Assembly: GCA_038244535.1 (NCBI GenBank)
Contig: JBBRTJ010000002.1
Span: 16,353 to 80,352 of the forward strand
Direction: 5' to 3'
Source: JBBRTJ01 sp038244535
Lineage (GTDB): Bacteria > Actinomycetota > Acidimicrobiia > Acidimicrobiales > Ilumatobacteraceae
Length of the DNA stretch: 64,000 bases
The notes under the pieces are model-generated. The model did no database searches. It was given only the letters and a program-made list of their open reading frames with translations, and was not told the DNA's origin. A program made the position numbers and the translations under genes. The number at the start of each line of letters is the position of its first letter. The stretch's first letter is position 1. Shown piece by piece: positions 1 through 9,551 of the stretch.

Positions 1-447
1 GGCCTCGGCCAGTGAGGCGACCGCCGAGACGTGGATGGGCTGGCCGTCGGCAAAGGCCCCGAGGCCGGCCGCGGCCCACCAGCGCCGACCGAGCGCGGGG
101 GCCGAGGCGACCCCGACCACCACCTCGCCGGCGTGGCGCAGGGCGATGAGCGTGGCCCAGATGGGCACGCCCCGCACGTAGTTCGAGGTGCCATCGATCG
201 GGTCGACGATCCACACGTCGTCGCCTTCGCCCGAGAGGCCGTCCTCTTCGCCCAGCACGGCATCGTCGGGCCGGACCTGACCGAGGTAGGCGCGGATGAC
301 GGACTCGGCGCCGCGGTCGGCCTGCGTGACCACGGTGCGGTCGGCCTTGTGGTCGACGCGGAGCTGGGCCGAGCGGAACAGCGGCAGGGTCACCGCGTCG
401 GCGAGATCGGCCAGCTCGAGGGCGAGGGCCAGCTCGTCAGCCCACAT
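1..447 (-). CDS. Inositol monophosphatase / histidinol-phosphatase family protein (3' end outside window)
   Basis: The visible 149 codons are the N-terminal part of an Mg-dependent phosphomonoesterase of the IMPase family. The metal-site motif DPIDGTSNY is present after VWIV, with the upstream acidic residues in GEEDGLSGE. The family removes phosphate from inositol phosphate, histidinol phosphate or related substrates, and this part alone does not separate them. The ATG at 447 lies inside the last codons of dxs (11-nt overlap), so the gene is probably translated together with dxs. The C-terminal half, including the second metal-binding Asp motif, is cut off by the window edge. Confidence 0.85.
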   Translation of the reverse strand, partial: MWADELALALELADLADAVTLPLFRSAQLRVDHKADRTVVTQADRGAESVIRAYLGQVRPDDAVLGEEDGLSGEGDDVWIVDPIDGTSNYVRGVPIWATLIALRHAGEVVVGVASAPALGRRWWAAAGLGAFADGQPIHVSAVASLAEA

Positions 448-2299
448 GGAGGCGCACGGCGGCGGCGATGCCCTCGGCATCGAGGCCGAGGCCGGCCAGG
501 ATGAGGTCGGCGTTGCCGTGGGGGAGGAACGCGGTGGGCAGGCCGAGGGTGACGACCCGGGCGATGGCGCCCCCGCAGGCCGTCGTCACCGCGTCGGCGA
601 TCAGCGAGCCCACCCCACCCTCGCGGATGCCGTCCTCGGCGGTCACGACGAGGCGGTGCCGAGCGGCGTCGGTGATCATCGCCGGATCGAGCGGCCGCAC
701 GCAGCGGGGGTCCCACACGGTGCACTCGATGCCCTCGGCGGTCAGCACGGAAGCCGCCTTCTCGGCCGCGGCCAGCATCTTGCCGACCCCGATGAGGCAC
801 ACCGCACCGTCGCCCTCGCGGGCCCGGCGGGCCGACAGGCCGACGCCCACCTCGTGGTCGAGCACCTGACGGGCCTGCCCTCGCGGGTAGCGGATGGCGA
901 CCGGTCCGTCGCACAGCTCGAGGGCGTCGTGGAGCATGGCCTGCAGCTCTTGTGCGCTGCTCGGGGCGAGGACGGTCATGCCCGGCACCTTGGTCAGCAG
1001 GGCCATGTCGTAGATGCCGTGGTGGGAGGGCCCATCGGGTCCGGTGACGCCGGCGCGATCGAGGCAGAACACGACCGGCAACCCGTGCATCGCCACGTCG
1101 TAGACGACCTGGTCCCAGGCCCGGTTGAGGAACGTCGAGTAGATCGCCACGACGGGTCTGAGGCCACCGATGGCCATGCCGGCGGCGGACGTCACGGCGT
1201 GCTGCTCGGCGATGCCCACGTCGAAGCACCGGTCAGGGAAGCGCTCCTCGAACGGCAGGAGACCCGTGGGGCCGGTCATGGCCGCTGTGATGGCGACCAG
1301 GTTGGGCCGGTGCTCGGCCTCTTTGATGATCGCCTCGGCGAAGGCCTGCGTGTAGCCGGTCAGCACCGTCTTGGGGGGCCCGACGATGGGGTCGAACACC
1401 GGGGCGTCGTGCAGGTGCTTCTCGTCGTCGTCCTCGGCTGGCCCGTAGCCACGGCCCTTTTGGGTGAGGACGTGCACGACGATGGGCAGGTCGAACTCGG
1501 CGGCGTTGCGCAGAGCGACTTCGAGGCCCTCGATGTCGTGGCCGTCGACGGGGCCGACGTAGCGGACCCCGAGTGCCTCGAAGAACTCGACGGGTTGCAG
1601 GTACTCGCGCACTGCGGCCTTGAGGGCGTCGATGCCCCGTTCGCCGACCTTGCCGACGATGGGGAGGTCGCCCACGACTTTTTCGAGCTTGCGCTGGCGG
1701 CGCATGTAGACCGGGTTGAGGCGGATCCGGGTGAGGCTGCCCGACAGGTGCGAGACGGTCGGCGCGTACGAGCGTCCGTTGTCGTTGAGCACGATGATCA
1801 CGTTGCGGCCACTGTGACCGAGGTTGTTGAGCGCCTCGTAGGCCATGCCGCCGGTCATCGATCCGTCGCCGATGACGGCCACGATCTGCTGCACCGGTGA
1901 CGTGCCCAGGTCGCGGGCTACGGCCAGCCCGTGGGCGTAGCTCAAGATGGTGGAGGCGTGGCTGTTCTCGACGAGGTCGTGCTCGCTCTCGGCCCGGTTC
2001 GGGTAGCCCGACAGCCCGCCGGCCTGGCGGAGGTTGGCGAAGCCCTCCCGACGACCGGTGATGATCTTGTGCACGTAGGCCTGGTGGCCGGTGTCCCACA
2101 AGATGGCGTCGGTGGGGGAGTCAAAGACGCGGTGCAGCGCCAGCGTGAGCTCGACGGCGCCGAGGTTCGAGCCGAGGTGCCCGCTGTTGTCAGCCACCGA
2201 TCGCACGATGAAGTCGCGGATCTCGCCAGCCAGTTCGTCGAGTTGCTCGTAGTCGAGACCACGCAAGTCGCTCGGCTGGTGGATGGTCTCGAGGAGCAT
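437..2299 (-). CDS. dxs: 1-deoxy-D-xylulose-5-phosphate synthase
   Basis: This 620-residue protein condenses pyruvate and glyceraldehyde 3-phosphate to DXP, the first step of the MEP isoprenoid pathway, in the cytoplasm with ThDP and Mg. Visible marks are the N-terminal SGHLGSNLG (His41), WDTGHQAY at 69-75, the ThDP/Mg motif GDGSMTGG from 144 with NDNG at 172, and the later AAMTGPTG and GIAEQHAVTSAAGMA blocks of the transketolase-like domain. Length matches the family. It is first in an operon with the IMPase-like gene, which it overlaps. The 92-bp gap to the divergent SDR gene must hold its promoter, though I see no clear box. Confidence 0.97.
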   Translation of the reverse strand: MLLETIHQPSDLRGLDYEQLDELAGEIRDFIVRSVADNSGHLGSNLGAVELTLALHRVFDSPTDAILWDTGHQAYVHKIITGRREGFANLRQAGGLSGYPNRAESEHDLVENSHASTILSYAHGLAVARDLGTSPVQQIVAVIGDGSMTGGMAYEALNNLGHSGRNVIIVLNDNGRSYAPTVSHLSGSLTRIRLNPVYMRRQRKLEKVVGDLPIVGKVGERGIDALKAAVREYLQPVEFFEALGVRYVGPVDGHDIEGLEVALRNAAEFDLPIVVHVLTQKGRGYGPAEDDDEKHLHDAPVFDPIVGPPKTVLTGYTQAFAEAIIKEAEHRPNLVAITAAMTGPTGLLPFEERFPDRCFDVGIAEQHAVTSAAGMAIGGLRPVVAIYSTFLNRAWDQVVYDVAMHGLPVVFCLDRAGVTGPDGPSHHGIYDMALLTKVPGMTVLAPSSAQELQAMLHDALELCDGPVAIRYPRGQARQVLDHEVGVGLSARRAREGDGAVCLIGVGKMLAAAEKAASVLTAEGIECTVWDPRCVRPLDPAMITDAARHRLVVTAEDGIREGGVGSLIADAVTTACGGAIARVVTLGLPTAFLPHGNADLILAGLGLDAEGIAAAVRLHVG

Positions 2300-2391
2300 G
2301 GGCGGACTCGGCGGGTCGATGGACGTGCGGAAAACAGGAGGTTACCGCCGGGCCCGGGTGCGGCGAGTGTCGCAGCTCGTAGTGTCCGAGC

Positions 2392-3159
2392 GTGTCCACG
2401 CTCTTCGATCTCAGCGGGCGGGTCGCGCTCGTCACCGGCGGCAACAGCGGCATCGGGCTGGGCATGGCCGATGCCCTCGCCGAGCACGGTGCCGATGTCG
2501 CCATCTGGGGGACCAACGCCGCCAAGAACGCGACCGCGGCCGAGCAGCTGCGGGCTCATGGCGGCCTGGTGGTCGACCTCGTGTGCGACGTCGGCGACCA
2601 GGCCGCGGTGCAGTCCGCGTTCGCGGCGACCCTCGAAGCGCTCGGGCGGGTCGACAGCTGCTTCGCCAACGCCGGCGTGAGTGGGGCGGGCCAGGCCTTC
2701 GTGGACATGACCGCCGACGAGTGGCACCGGGTGATGCGGGTCAACCTCGACGGCGTCTTCTTCACGCTGCAGGAGGCGACGCGCCACATGGTGGCTCGCG
2801 GCGGCGGGGGCAGCCTGGTGGTCACCACCTCGGGCTCGTCGGTCCAGGGTCAGCCCCGGGGCGAGCACTACGGCGCGTCGAAGGCCGCCGTGGTCGCGCT
2901 GGCTCGCGCCATCGGCGTCGAGCACGCCCGCGACGGCATTCGGGCCAACGCGATCCTGCCCGGGTGGATCGACACCCCGATGACCGAGGGCGCGCTCGGC
3001 TGGGACCGATTCGTCGAGAAGGTGCTGCCGCGTGTGCCCTTGCGGCGCTGGGGTGCGCCGGACGACTTCGGCGGCGTGGCCGTGTACCTGGCCAGCGACG
3101 CCTCCCGCTACCACACGGGTGACACCTTCGTCATCGACGGCGGCTACCTGATCTTCTGA
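2392..3159 (+). CDS. Short-chain dehydrogenase/reductase (SDR)
   Basis: A classical NAD(P)-dependent SDR of 255 residues. The cofactor motif TGGNSGIG is at 15-22, NAG at 93-95, a catalytic Ser near 147, and YGASK with Tyr160 and Lys164. The C-terminal GDTFVIDGGY is typical of FabG-like members. The substrate cannot be read from the sequence. The GTG start follows TAGTGT (2380-2385) by six bases and has no Shine-Dalgarno, which suggests a leaderless transcript. The DUF2332 gene follows after 13 nt on the same strand and may be co-transcribed. Confidence 0.9.
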   Translation: MSTLFDLSGRVALVTGGNSGIGLGMADALAEHGADVAIWGTNAAKNATAAEQLRAHGGLVVDLVCDVGDQAAVQSAFAATLEALGRVDSCFANAGVSGAGQAFVDMTADEWHRVMRVNLDGVFFTLQEATRHMVARGGGGSLVVTTSGSSVQGQPRGEHYGASKAAVVALARAIGVEHARDGIRANAILPGWIDTPMTEGALGWDRFVEKVLPRVPLRRWGAPDDFGGVAVYLASDASRYHTGDTFVIDGGYLIF

Positions 3160-3172
3160 TGGACTGGCGCTG

Positions 3173-4246
3173 ATGGTGACGCTTCCCGAGAACGTGCGGT
3201 TCCAGGCGGCGGGGTGTGCGGCCAACGGTTCGCCGCTCTACGAGCGGCTCCTGGTCGCGGTGGCCGATGACCTCGAGGCCGGTGGCGTGCTGACCACCGC
3301 CATCCTCGGGCCCCGGGCCGCGGATCCGCAGGGTTCGGCCCTGGGGCTGCGCTTCATGGGTGCGGTGCACCGGCTCGTGCTGACTGGCGCCGCGCCGGAG
3401 CTGGCCCGCTGGTACGGCTCGGCGGGCGAGGCCGAGCGCGGTGGTCGCCCGGCGGCCAGCGCGACCACCGACGATCCGTGGCCGGCGTTCGCCGACGTGT
3501 TGGCCGAGCACGAGGCGACGATCATCGCCGGCCTCGCCCAAGGCGTGCAGACCAATGAGGTCGGGCGCTGCGCGGCGCTGCTGCCCGGCCTGCTCACGGT
3601 GGCGGCCCGCACGGGCTTGCCGATCCGCCTGCGTGAGATCGGGTCGAGCGCGGGTCTGAACCTGCGCCTCGATCAGCACCGCTACGAGACGGAGCACAGC
3701 TCATGGGGTGATCCCGAGGCGCTGCTCTGCTTCGCCGGCGTCTACCGGGGCGAGCCCCCATTCGACCAGTCGCTCGTGATCGCCGATCGGCGAGGGTGTG
3801 ATCCCTCACCGATCGACCCCTCGACGCCCGAGGGCAAGGTGCTGTTGCGCTCGTTCGTGTGGCCCGACCAGGCGGCCCGTCTGGCCCGCCTGGACGCAGC
3901 CCTGGCGGTGGCGGAGCGAGTGCCGGCGGTGGTCGAGCGGGCACCGGCCGGCCAGTGGGTACCGCAGCAGCTCGCGAGTGCCGTGGACGGACAGGTCACC
4001 GTCGTGCAGCACTCGATCGTGTGGCAGTACATCCCCCACCTCGAGCGGGCGCGCATCACGGCGTCCATCGAGGCTGCCGGCGCCGCTGCGACCAAGGACC
4101 GGCCGCTGGCCTGGCTGCGCATGGAGCCGGGCCTCACCCTCGAGCGGGCCGATGTCGTGCTGCGCCTGTGGGGCGCCAGCGACGGCTCCGAGGAGCTGCT
4201 GGCGCGCACCGGCTACCACGGTCAGATCGTCGAGTGGCGGGCCTGA
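3173..4246 (+). CDS. DUF2332 family protein
   Basis: A 357-residue cytoplasmic protein of the actinobacterial DUF2332 family, recognised mainly from LREIGSSAGLNLRLD near residues 155-170, which resembles a SAM-binding glycine motif, and from the repeated short domain around QHSIVWQYI. No activity is established for the family, and a methyltransferase-like fold is only a guess from that motif. It starts at ATG 13 nt after the SDR stop. A GTG-to-ATG choice is not at issue because the next upstream in-frame codons include no better start. Confidence 0.75.
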   Translation: MVTLPENVRFQAAGCAANGSPLYERLLVAVADDLEAGGVLTTAILGPRAADPQGSALGLRFMGAVHRLVLTGAAPELARWYGSAGEAERGGRPAASATTDDPWPAFADVLAEHEATIIAGLAQGVQTNEVGRCAALLPGLLTVAARTGLPIRLREIGSSAGLNLRLDQHRYETEHSSWGDPEALLCFAGVYRGEPPFDQSLVIADRRGCDPSPIDPSTPEGKVLLRSFVWPDQAARLARLDAALAVAERVPAVVERAPAGQWVPQQLASAVDGQVTVVQHSIVWQYIPHLERARITASIEAAGAAATKDRPLAWLRMEPGLTLERADVVLRLWGASDGSEELLARTGYHGQIVEWRA

Positions 4247-4261
4247 CCGGCTGAAGCGGCC

Positions 4262-5083
4262 TCAGGCCATGGCGCGCTGCTCGCGCCCCTGGTACCAGCG
4301 TTCGAACGCGGTGCCCAGCACCAGCCCCGCCAAGAACGTGATGATGCCCCCGACCCCGTCGAGCCAGAAGTGGTTGGCCGTCACGATGATGCAGAACAGC
4401 GTGGCGAGCGGGTAGAGCACGAGCAGGAAGCGGGACCATCGCTTGCGAAAGATGCCCCACACCGCCGCCACGCACCACAGTGACCAGGCGATGTGCAGGC
4501 TCGGCATCGCCGCGTACTGGTTGGTGACCTTCTGCATCGTCCTGCTGTCGAAGCTCCACAACCCGCCGTAGGTCTTCATCGTGTCGACGAAGCCGAACTC
4601 CTCGTTGGCAAGCTTCTCGCCGCCGTAGGTGGGCGGGGCGTTGACGAGTCGGGGCGGCATGAGGGGGAACAGCGAGAACCCGACGATGGCCAGCGCGGTG
4701 GTGAAGCCGAGCACGGTGCGCCAGCGGGCGTAGTGCCTGCGATGGCGGTGGAACAGGAACACCATCACGGCGGCCGTGACGATGAAGTGGAAGGTGCCGT
4801 AGTAGATGTTCCACGACCGGATGAACCAGTGGTAGGGGAGGAACCACCCCTGCACGGTCGGCTCGATGAACAGGTGGACCGAGCGCTCCCAGTGGATGAT
4901 GCGCAGAGCGTTGTTGAAGCGGTGGAGTGGCAGGTCGCCCTTGTCGACCAGCGACGAGCCGAACCGGTTCCGGGCCAGGCTGTAGATCACGTAGAAGGTG
5001 CCGATGATCAGCAGCTCCTTCCACCAGCGGAGCCGGGCGACGGTCGCCGCAGGCGCGTCGCCAGGGGTCTCCGTCGTCTGCAT
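4262..5083 (-). CDS. PAP2-type membrane phosphatase/transferase (AUR1/Ipt1-like)
   Basis: An integral membrane protein of about 273 residues with roughly six hydrophobic segments. It carries the PAP2-family phosphatase signature in reduced form: a Tyr-Ala-Ala-Met-Pro-Ser-Leu-His block before TM5 and a later NHFWLDGVGG block, which supply the catalytic His residues. Such proteins dephosphorylate lipid phosphates or transfer inositol phosphate at the membrane. I place the start at ATG 5083 because TATCCT (5096-5091 on this strand) ends seven bases before it. A longer reading would run into the divergent hydrolase gene. Confidence 0.8.
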   Translation of the reverse strand: MQTTETPGDAPAATVARLRWWKELLIIGTFYVIYSLARNRFGSSLVDKGDLPLHRFNNALRIIHWERSVHLFIEPTVQGWFLPYHWFIRSWNIYYGTFHFIVTAAVMVFLFHRHRRHYARWRTVLGFTTALAIVGFSLFPLMPPRLVNAPPTYGGEKLANEEFGFVDTMKTYGGLWSFDSRTMQKVTNQYAAMPSLHIAWSLWCVAAVWGIFRKRWSRFLLVLYPLATLFCIIVTANHFWLDGVGGIITFLAGLVLGTAFERWYQGREQRAMA

Positions 5084-5153
5084 CCGGGCGAGGATAGGAG
5101 GCGGAAGCGCCCCGTTCGCGGCCACCAGGGCAGTCGGCTGGCATGATCGCCCA

Positions 5154-5996
5154 GTGATCGAGCGCAGCCTTCGCGCCAACGGGGTGCCGCTGGCCGCCGT
5201 CGAGGCCGGCGCGGGCGGCCGGCCCCTCCTGTTGGTGCACGGCTTCACCGGCGCCAAAGAAGACTTCACGCCGTGGCTCGACCAGCTCGCGTCGATGGGC
5301 TGGCACGCAGTGGCCTTCGACAACCGGGGTCATGGCGCGTCGGGCCAGCCCGACGATCCGGCGGCGTACTCGTTCGCGTTGATGACAGCCGACGTCGTGG
5401 CGGTGATCGCCGAGCTGGGCTGGTCGTCGTGCACCATGCTCGGCCACTCGATGGGCGGCATGGTTGCTCAGATGGTCGCGCTCGATCGTCCCGAGCTGAT
5501 CGACGCCCTGGTGCTGATGGACACCCGCCACGCCCCGATGCCGCCCGAGCTGCGCGACATCGTCGAGCTGGGCAACGCGGTGGTCCGATCCGACGGCATC
5601 GCGGGGCTGATGGCGGCGATGGCGGCCCTCGGCCCCGGCGACGACCCCGGCATCACCGGTCCCGACCGTGCGCTCCGCGAGGCCGATCCTGCCTCCTCGG
5701 CATGGTGCGACAGCAAGCTGCTGGCCTCGGCCCCGACCATGTTCACGGCCATGAGCCTCGAGATGCTCACGACGCCCGACCGCCTCGCCCGCCTGGCCAC
5801 CGCGGTCCGCGTGCCCACGCTGGTGATCGTCGGCGAGCACGACCAGGGGTTCCGGGGCGACAGCAAGCGCATGGCCGAAACCATCGCGGCGGCACAGCTC
5901 GCCGTGATCCCCGGGGGTGGCCACTGCCCGCAGTTCGAGGCGCCCGATGCCTGGTGGGCGGCGCTCAGCACGTTCCTAGCTCAGGGGGTTCCATGA
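5154..5996 (+). CDS. Alpha/beta hydrolase
   Basis: A 280-residue alpha/beta-hydrolase. LLLVHGFTGAKED supplies the oxyanion HG motif, GHSMGGMVAQ holds the nucleophile Ser in GxSxG, GEHDQGF carries the acid, and GGGHCPQFEAP the catalytic His. Substrate is not predictable, but esterase, lactonase or C-C hydrolase roles are common in the family. The GTG at 5154 follows CATGAT by six bases, and it leaves a plausible N-terminus. The stop overlaps the start of the ThDP enzyme (ATGA), so both are made from one message. Confidence 0.88.
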   Translation: MIERSLRANGVPLAAVEAGAGGRPLLLVHGFTGAKEDFTPWLDQLASMGWHAVAFDNRGHGASGQPDDPAAYSFALMTADVVAVIAELGWSSCTMLGHSMGGMVAQMVALDRPELIDALVLMDTRHAPMPPELRDIVELGNAVVRSDGIAGLMAAMAALGPGDDPGITGPDRALREADPASSAWCDSKLLASAPTMFTAMSLEMLTTPDRLARLATAVRVPTLVIVGEHDQGFRGDSKRMAETIAAAQLAVIPGGGHCPQFEAPDAWWAALSTFLAQGVP

Positions 5997-7618
5997 CCGA
6001 GACCGTCACCGGCCACGCCGGCCAGCAGACGCTGCGAGCGCTGTCGCGCTTCGGTGTCGACACCATGTTCACGTTGAACGGTGGGCACGTCTGGCCCTTC
6101 TACGACGCCGCTCGCGACCAGGGCTGGACCGTCGTCGACACCCGCCACGAGCAAACCGCCACGTTCGCGGCGGAGGGCTACGCCAAGCTCACCCGCACAC
6201 CGGGCCTTGCCGTCCTCACCGCTGGACCGGGCATCACCAACGGCGTCTCGGCCATCACCACTGCGCACTTCAACGGCTCGCCCCTCGTCGTTCTCGGCGG
6301 GCGGGCCCCGCAGGGCCGCTGGGGGGCAGGCAGCCTGCAAGAGCTCGACCACGTCCCGATCGTGGCGTCCATCACCAAGTCGGCGGGGACCGTCACCGAT
6401 GCGACGCAGGCGGCTCGTCTCGTGCACGAGGCCGCGACCCTGGCCGCCTCACCACACCGCGGTCCCGTCTTCCTCGACTTCCCGCTCGACGTGTTCGGCC
6501 CGAGCGAGGGCGCGCTGCCCGACTTCGATCTTGGACGCGTCGTCGGTGGTGCCGAGCCCGATCCCGACGAGGTGGCGGCGATCGCCGCGCTCCTCGCCGG
6601 GGCCGAGCGGCCGGCGTTCATCGTCGGCAGCGACGTCTACTGGGGCCACGCGTGGCCCCAACTGCGGGCGTGCGCCGAGGCGCTCCGGGTGCCGTGCTTC
6701 TTCAACGGGCTCGGCCGGGGGACCCTGCCTGCCGATCACGACCTTGCGTTCCTGCGCACGCGTGGCCTCTTGAAGAAAGAGGCCGATCTCGTCGTCGTGC
6801 TCGGCACGCCCCTCGACTTCCGGCTCGGGTTCGGTCGCTTCGGCAAGGCGCAGGTCGCCCACGTCGTCGACGCCGACAGCCAGCGCGCCGGGCACGTCTC
6901 GGTGCCAACCGCGGCCGGCAACCTCGGACAGGTCCTGGCCGCGATGGCCGCGTGGTCCGGTCCCCGGGTCGATCACGAGCCGTGGATCGAACGGCTGGGC
7001 GCGGCCGAGGCAGCCGGGAGGCTGGAGGAGCGCGAGATGCTCGACGCCGACACGTCGCCCATCAAGCCGGGTCGGATCTACGGCGAGCTCGCTCGTCGCC
7101 TGGCCCGCGATGCCGTCGTGATCTGCGATGGCGGTGACTTCGCCAGCTACGCGGGCAAGCTCGTCGAGGTGTTCGAGCCGGGGTGCTGGCTCGACACCGG
7201 CCCCTACGGCTGCCTCGGCAACGGTCCCGGCTACGCCATCGCGGCCCGGGTGGCCCGCCCGTCGTCGCAGATCGTCGTGCTCCTCGGCGACGGTGCCGCG
7301 GGCTTCTCGCTGATGGATGCCGACACGCTCGTGCGCCACGGGCTGCCGGTGGTGATGGTGGTCGGCAACAACGGCATGTGGGGGCTCGAGAAGCACCCGA
7401 TGCAGGCCGTGTACGGCTGGGACATGGCGTGCGACCTCCAACCGGGCTGCCGCTACGACGATGTCGTGCGTGCTCTCGGGGGGGCGGGCGAGACGGTGAC
7501 CGATCCCGCCGAGGTCGGCCCCGCCCTCGACCGGGCCTTTGCCGCCGGCGTGCCCTACCTCGTCAACGTGGTGACCGACCCCGCCGACGTCTACCCCCGG
7601 TCCAGCAACTTGGCATAG
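5993..7618 (+). CDS. Acetolactate synthase-like ThDP-dependent enzyme (IlvG-like)
   Basis: A 541-residue three-domain ThDP enzyme. The pyrimidine-binding domain has the conserved Glu in DTRHEQTATFAAEG (Glu53), the middle domain follows, and the C-terminal PP domain has GDGAAGFS near 431 with NNGMWG near 458. It resembles the actinobacterial acetolactate-synthase-like proteins named IlvG more than catalytic IlvB. A 2-hydroxyacyl-CoA or oxalyl-CoA lyase role is also possible for this branch. No small regulatory ilvN-type gene is adjacent, which argues against a valine/isoleucine pathway enzyme. It is translationally coupled to the hydrolase upstream. Confidence 0.82.
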   Translation: MTETVTGHAGQQTLRALSRFGVDTMFTLNGGHVWPFYDAARDQGWTVVDTRHEQTATFAAEGYAKLTRTPGLAVLTAGPGITNGVSAITTAHFNGSPLVVLGGRAPQGRWGAGSLQELDHVPIVASITKSAGTVTDATQAARLVHEAATLAASPHRGPVFLDFPLDVFGPSEGALPDFDLGRVVGGAEPDPDEVAAIAALLAGAERPAFIVGSDVYWGHAWPQLRACAEALRVPCFFNGLGRGTLPADHDLAFLRTRGLLKKEADLVVVLGTPLDFRLGFGRFGKAQVAHVVDADSQRAGHVSVPTAAGNLGQVLAAMAAWSGPRVDHEPWIERLGAAEAAGRLEEREMLDADTSPIKPGRIYGELARRLARDAVVICDGGDFASYAGKLVEVFEPGCWLDTGPYGCLGNGPGYAIAARVARPSSQIVVLLGDGAAGFSLMDADTLVRHGLPVVMVVGNNGMWGLEKHPMQAVYGWDMACDLQPGCRYDDVVRALGGAGETVTDPAEVGPALDRAFAAGVPYLVNVVTDPADVYPRSSNLA

Positions 7619-7673
7619 CGCCCGCCGACGGCCCGCCAGAGTGACCGACTGGGCGGGGCGACGGGGCCGGGCG

Positions 7674-8051
7674 TCAGCGGGCGTTGTCGAGGAAGCGATC
7701 GATCTCGACCAGCACCCGGGTGACCTTGCCGGCGCCGACCAACCCGCACTCGTCGTTGACCGACACGGTGAAGGTCAGGCGGCGGCCCTCGACCTTCTCG
7801 AGCGTCGCCTCGGCGCTGACGGTGGCGCCGACCTTGTTGGCCCGGAGGTGGTCGAACTGCACCCGCATGCCCACCGTCGTGTGGCCGGCAGGGACCTGGC
7901 CGGCGATGGCGGCCACGCTGGCCTCCTCGGCGAGCGCGACGAGGCGCGGGGTGGCCAGCACGGGCACATCGCCAGAGCGCAGGGCCTCGGCGGTGTCTGC
8001 GTCGGAGACGGTGAGGTGGACCTCGGCCCACGATCCTTGCTCGAATGGCAC
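7674..8051 (-). CDS. Hotdog-fold thioesterase (fluoroacetyl-CoA thioesterase-like)
   Basis: A 125-residue single hotdog domain. The segment LATPRLVALAEEASV contains the helix with the conserved Glu, and GMRVQFDHLRANKVG and VSAEATLEKVEG are typical of the FlK-like thioesterase group, which cleaves acyl-CoA thioesters. I choose GTG 8051: TAGCCT (8065-8060 on this strand) ends eight bases upstream and the protein then has the usual length. A much longer open frame exists on this strand but is antisense to tldD and has no domain logic. It converges with the ThDP enzyme gene. Confidence 0.72.
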   Translation of the reverse strand: MPFEQGSWAEVHLTVSDADTAEALRSGDVPVLATPRLVALAEEASVAAIAGQVPAGHTTVGMRVQFDHLRANKVGATVSAEATLEKVEGRRLTFTVSVNDECGLVGAGKVTRVLVEIDRFLDNAR

Positions 8052-8162
8052 AGGGAGCGAGGCTAGAGCTTCACCATCGGCTGCGGTCAACGCCGCCGGT
8101 AGGATCCTCGCCCGAGCCGGCGCCACGGTCGGCACCGGGACCGTGTGCCAGGAGGCATCGAG

Positions 8163-9551
8163 ATGATCGATCACGACGTGCTGCAGCGGGTGCTCACCAG
8201 CGCGCTGCGTAGCGGTGGCGAGTTCGCCGAGGTGTTTGCCGAGGACAAGCGCAGCACCTCGGCCCGCCTCGACGACGGGCGCATCGAAGAGGTCACCAGT
8301 GGGCGCGATCGGGGTGCCGGCATCCGGGTCGTCGATGGCGAGACCACCGGCTTCGCCCACACCGCCGACTTGAGCGAAGCGGGGCTTCTGGCCGCGGCCG
8401 AGGCCGCATCGGCGGCCGCCAAGCGGGGCGGGGGCGGCGCTCGGATCGTAGCGCTGACGGCCCGGCCCACGACCCCGAACCACGTCGTCACCTACCCCGA
8501 AGACGTCGCCAAGGCGGCCAAGGTCGCCCTGCTGCAGCGGGCCGACGAGGCTGCCCGCAGCGCGGGGTCGTCCATCGTCCAGGTGTCGGCCGGCTACGGC
8601 GACAGCCGCCGCCGCATCCTGGTGGCCAACTCCGACGGGCTCCTCACCGACGACGACCAGGTGCGCACCATCTTTCGGGTCCAGGCCGTCGCCGGTGGCG
8701 ACGCCGGGATGCAGACCGGCTACCAGTCGCTCGGCCGCACCATCGGGTTCGAGCTCTTCGACCGCTTCGACATCGAGGAGCTGGCCCGCGTCGCCTCGCA
8801 GCGGGCCATCACCAAGCTCCACGCCCGCCCTGCGCCGAGTGGCTCGATGCCGGTCGTCATCAAGGCCGGCAGCGGCGGCGTGCTGTTCCACGAGGCGTGC
8901 GGTCATGGCCTCGAAGCCGATCTCGTGGCCAAGGGCGCCTCGGTGTTCAAGGGCCGCGTCGGCGAGCAGGTGGCCAGCTCGCTCGTCACGCTCATCGACG
9001 ACGGCACCATGGCCGAGGAGTGGGGTGCCATCAGCATCGACGACGAGGGTCATCCGAGCCAGCGAAACGTGCTGATCCAGGACGGCGTGCTGACCGACTA
9101 CATGTGGGACTTCCTGCGATCGCGCAAGGAGGGTCGGGCTCAAAGCGGCAACGGTCGACGGGAGAGCTACCAGCACCTGCCGATGGTGCGCATGACCAAC
9201 ACGTTCGTGCTGAACGGCCCCGACGAGCCCGACGACATCATCAAGGCGACCGACCACGGCATCTACGTCGCCCAGCTCGGCGGCGGCCAGGTCAACACCG
9301 CCAACGGCGACTTCGTGTTCGGCATGACCGAGGCGTACATGATCGAAGGCGGCCAGCTCGGTGAGCCGATCCGGGAGGGCAACCTCATCGGCAATGGCCC
9401 ACAGGTCCTGCAGGAGATCGACCTGCTCGGCAACGACTTCGCCATGGGCGACCCGGGCATGTGCGGCAAGGACGGCCAAGGCGTGCCGGTTGGCGACGGG
9501 CAGCCCACGCTGCGGGTGCGGGCCCTGACGGTCGGGGGCACGGCGGCATGA
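8163..9551 (+). CDS. tldD: Metalloprotease TldD
   Basis: The 462-residue catalytic subunit of the TldD/TldE zinc protease, which trims modified peptides and unfolded short peptides in the cytoplasm. The zinc motif HEACGH lies at 243-248, followed by GLEADLV. The C-terminal block MCGKDGQGVPVGDGQPT is strongly conserved in TldD. ATG 8163 is preferred because AGGAGG ends seven bases upstream; a GTG six codons earlier has no such site. A TAGGAT box at 8100-8105 fits a promoter with a leader of about 50 nt. Its stop overlaps the first tldE (ATGA). Confidence 0.95.
   Translation: MIDHDVLQRVLTSALRSGGEFAEVFAEDKRSTSARLDDGRIEEVTSGRDRGAGIRVVDGETTGFAHTADLSEAGLLAAAEAASAAAKRGGGGARIVALTARPTTPNHVVTYPEDVAKAAKVALLQRADEAARSAGSSIVQVSAGYGDSRRRILVANSDGLLTDDDQVRTIFRVQAVAGGDAGMQTGYQSLGRTIGFELFDRFDIEELARVASQRAITKLHARPAPSGSMPVVIKAGSGGVLFHEACGHGLEADLVAKGASVFKGRVGEQVASSLVTLIDDGTMAEEWGAISIDDEGHPSQRNVLIQDGVLTDYMWDFLRSRKEGRAQSGNGRRESYQHLPMVRMTNTFVLNGPDEPDDIIKATDHGIYVAQLGGGQVNTANGDFVFGMTEAYMIEGGQLGEPIREGNLIGNGPQVLQEIDLLGNDFAMGDPGMCGKDGQGVPVGDGQPTLRVRALTVGGTAA

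Noticed and set aside
296..1900. Long plus-strand frame opposite dxs
   Set aside because: It is antisense to a fully conserved DXS and shows no domain; high GC makes such frames common.
4134..5924. 596-residue minus-strand frame opposite the hydrolase
   Set aside because: It is in another frame from the clear PAP2-type protein and lacks any recognisable motif.
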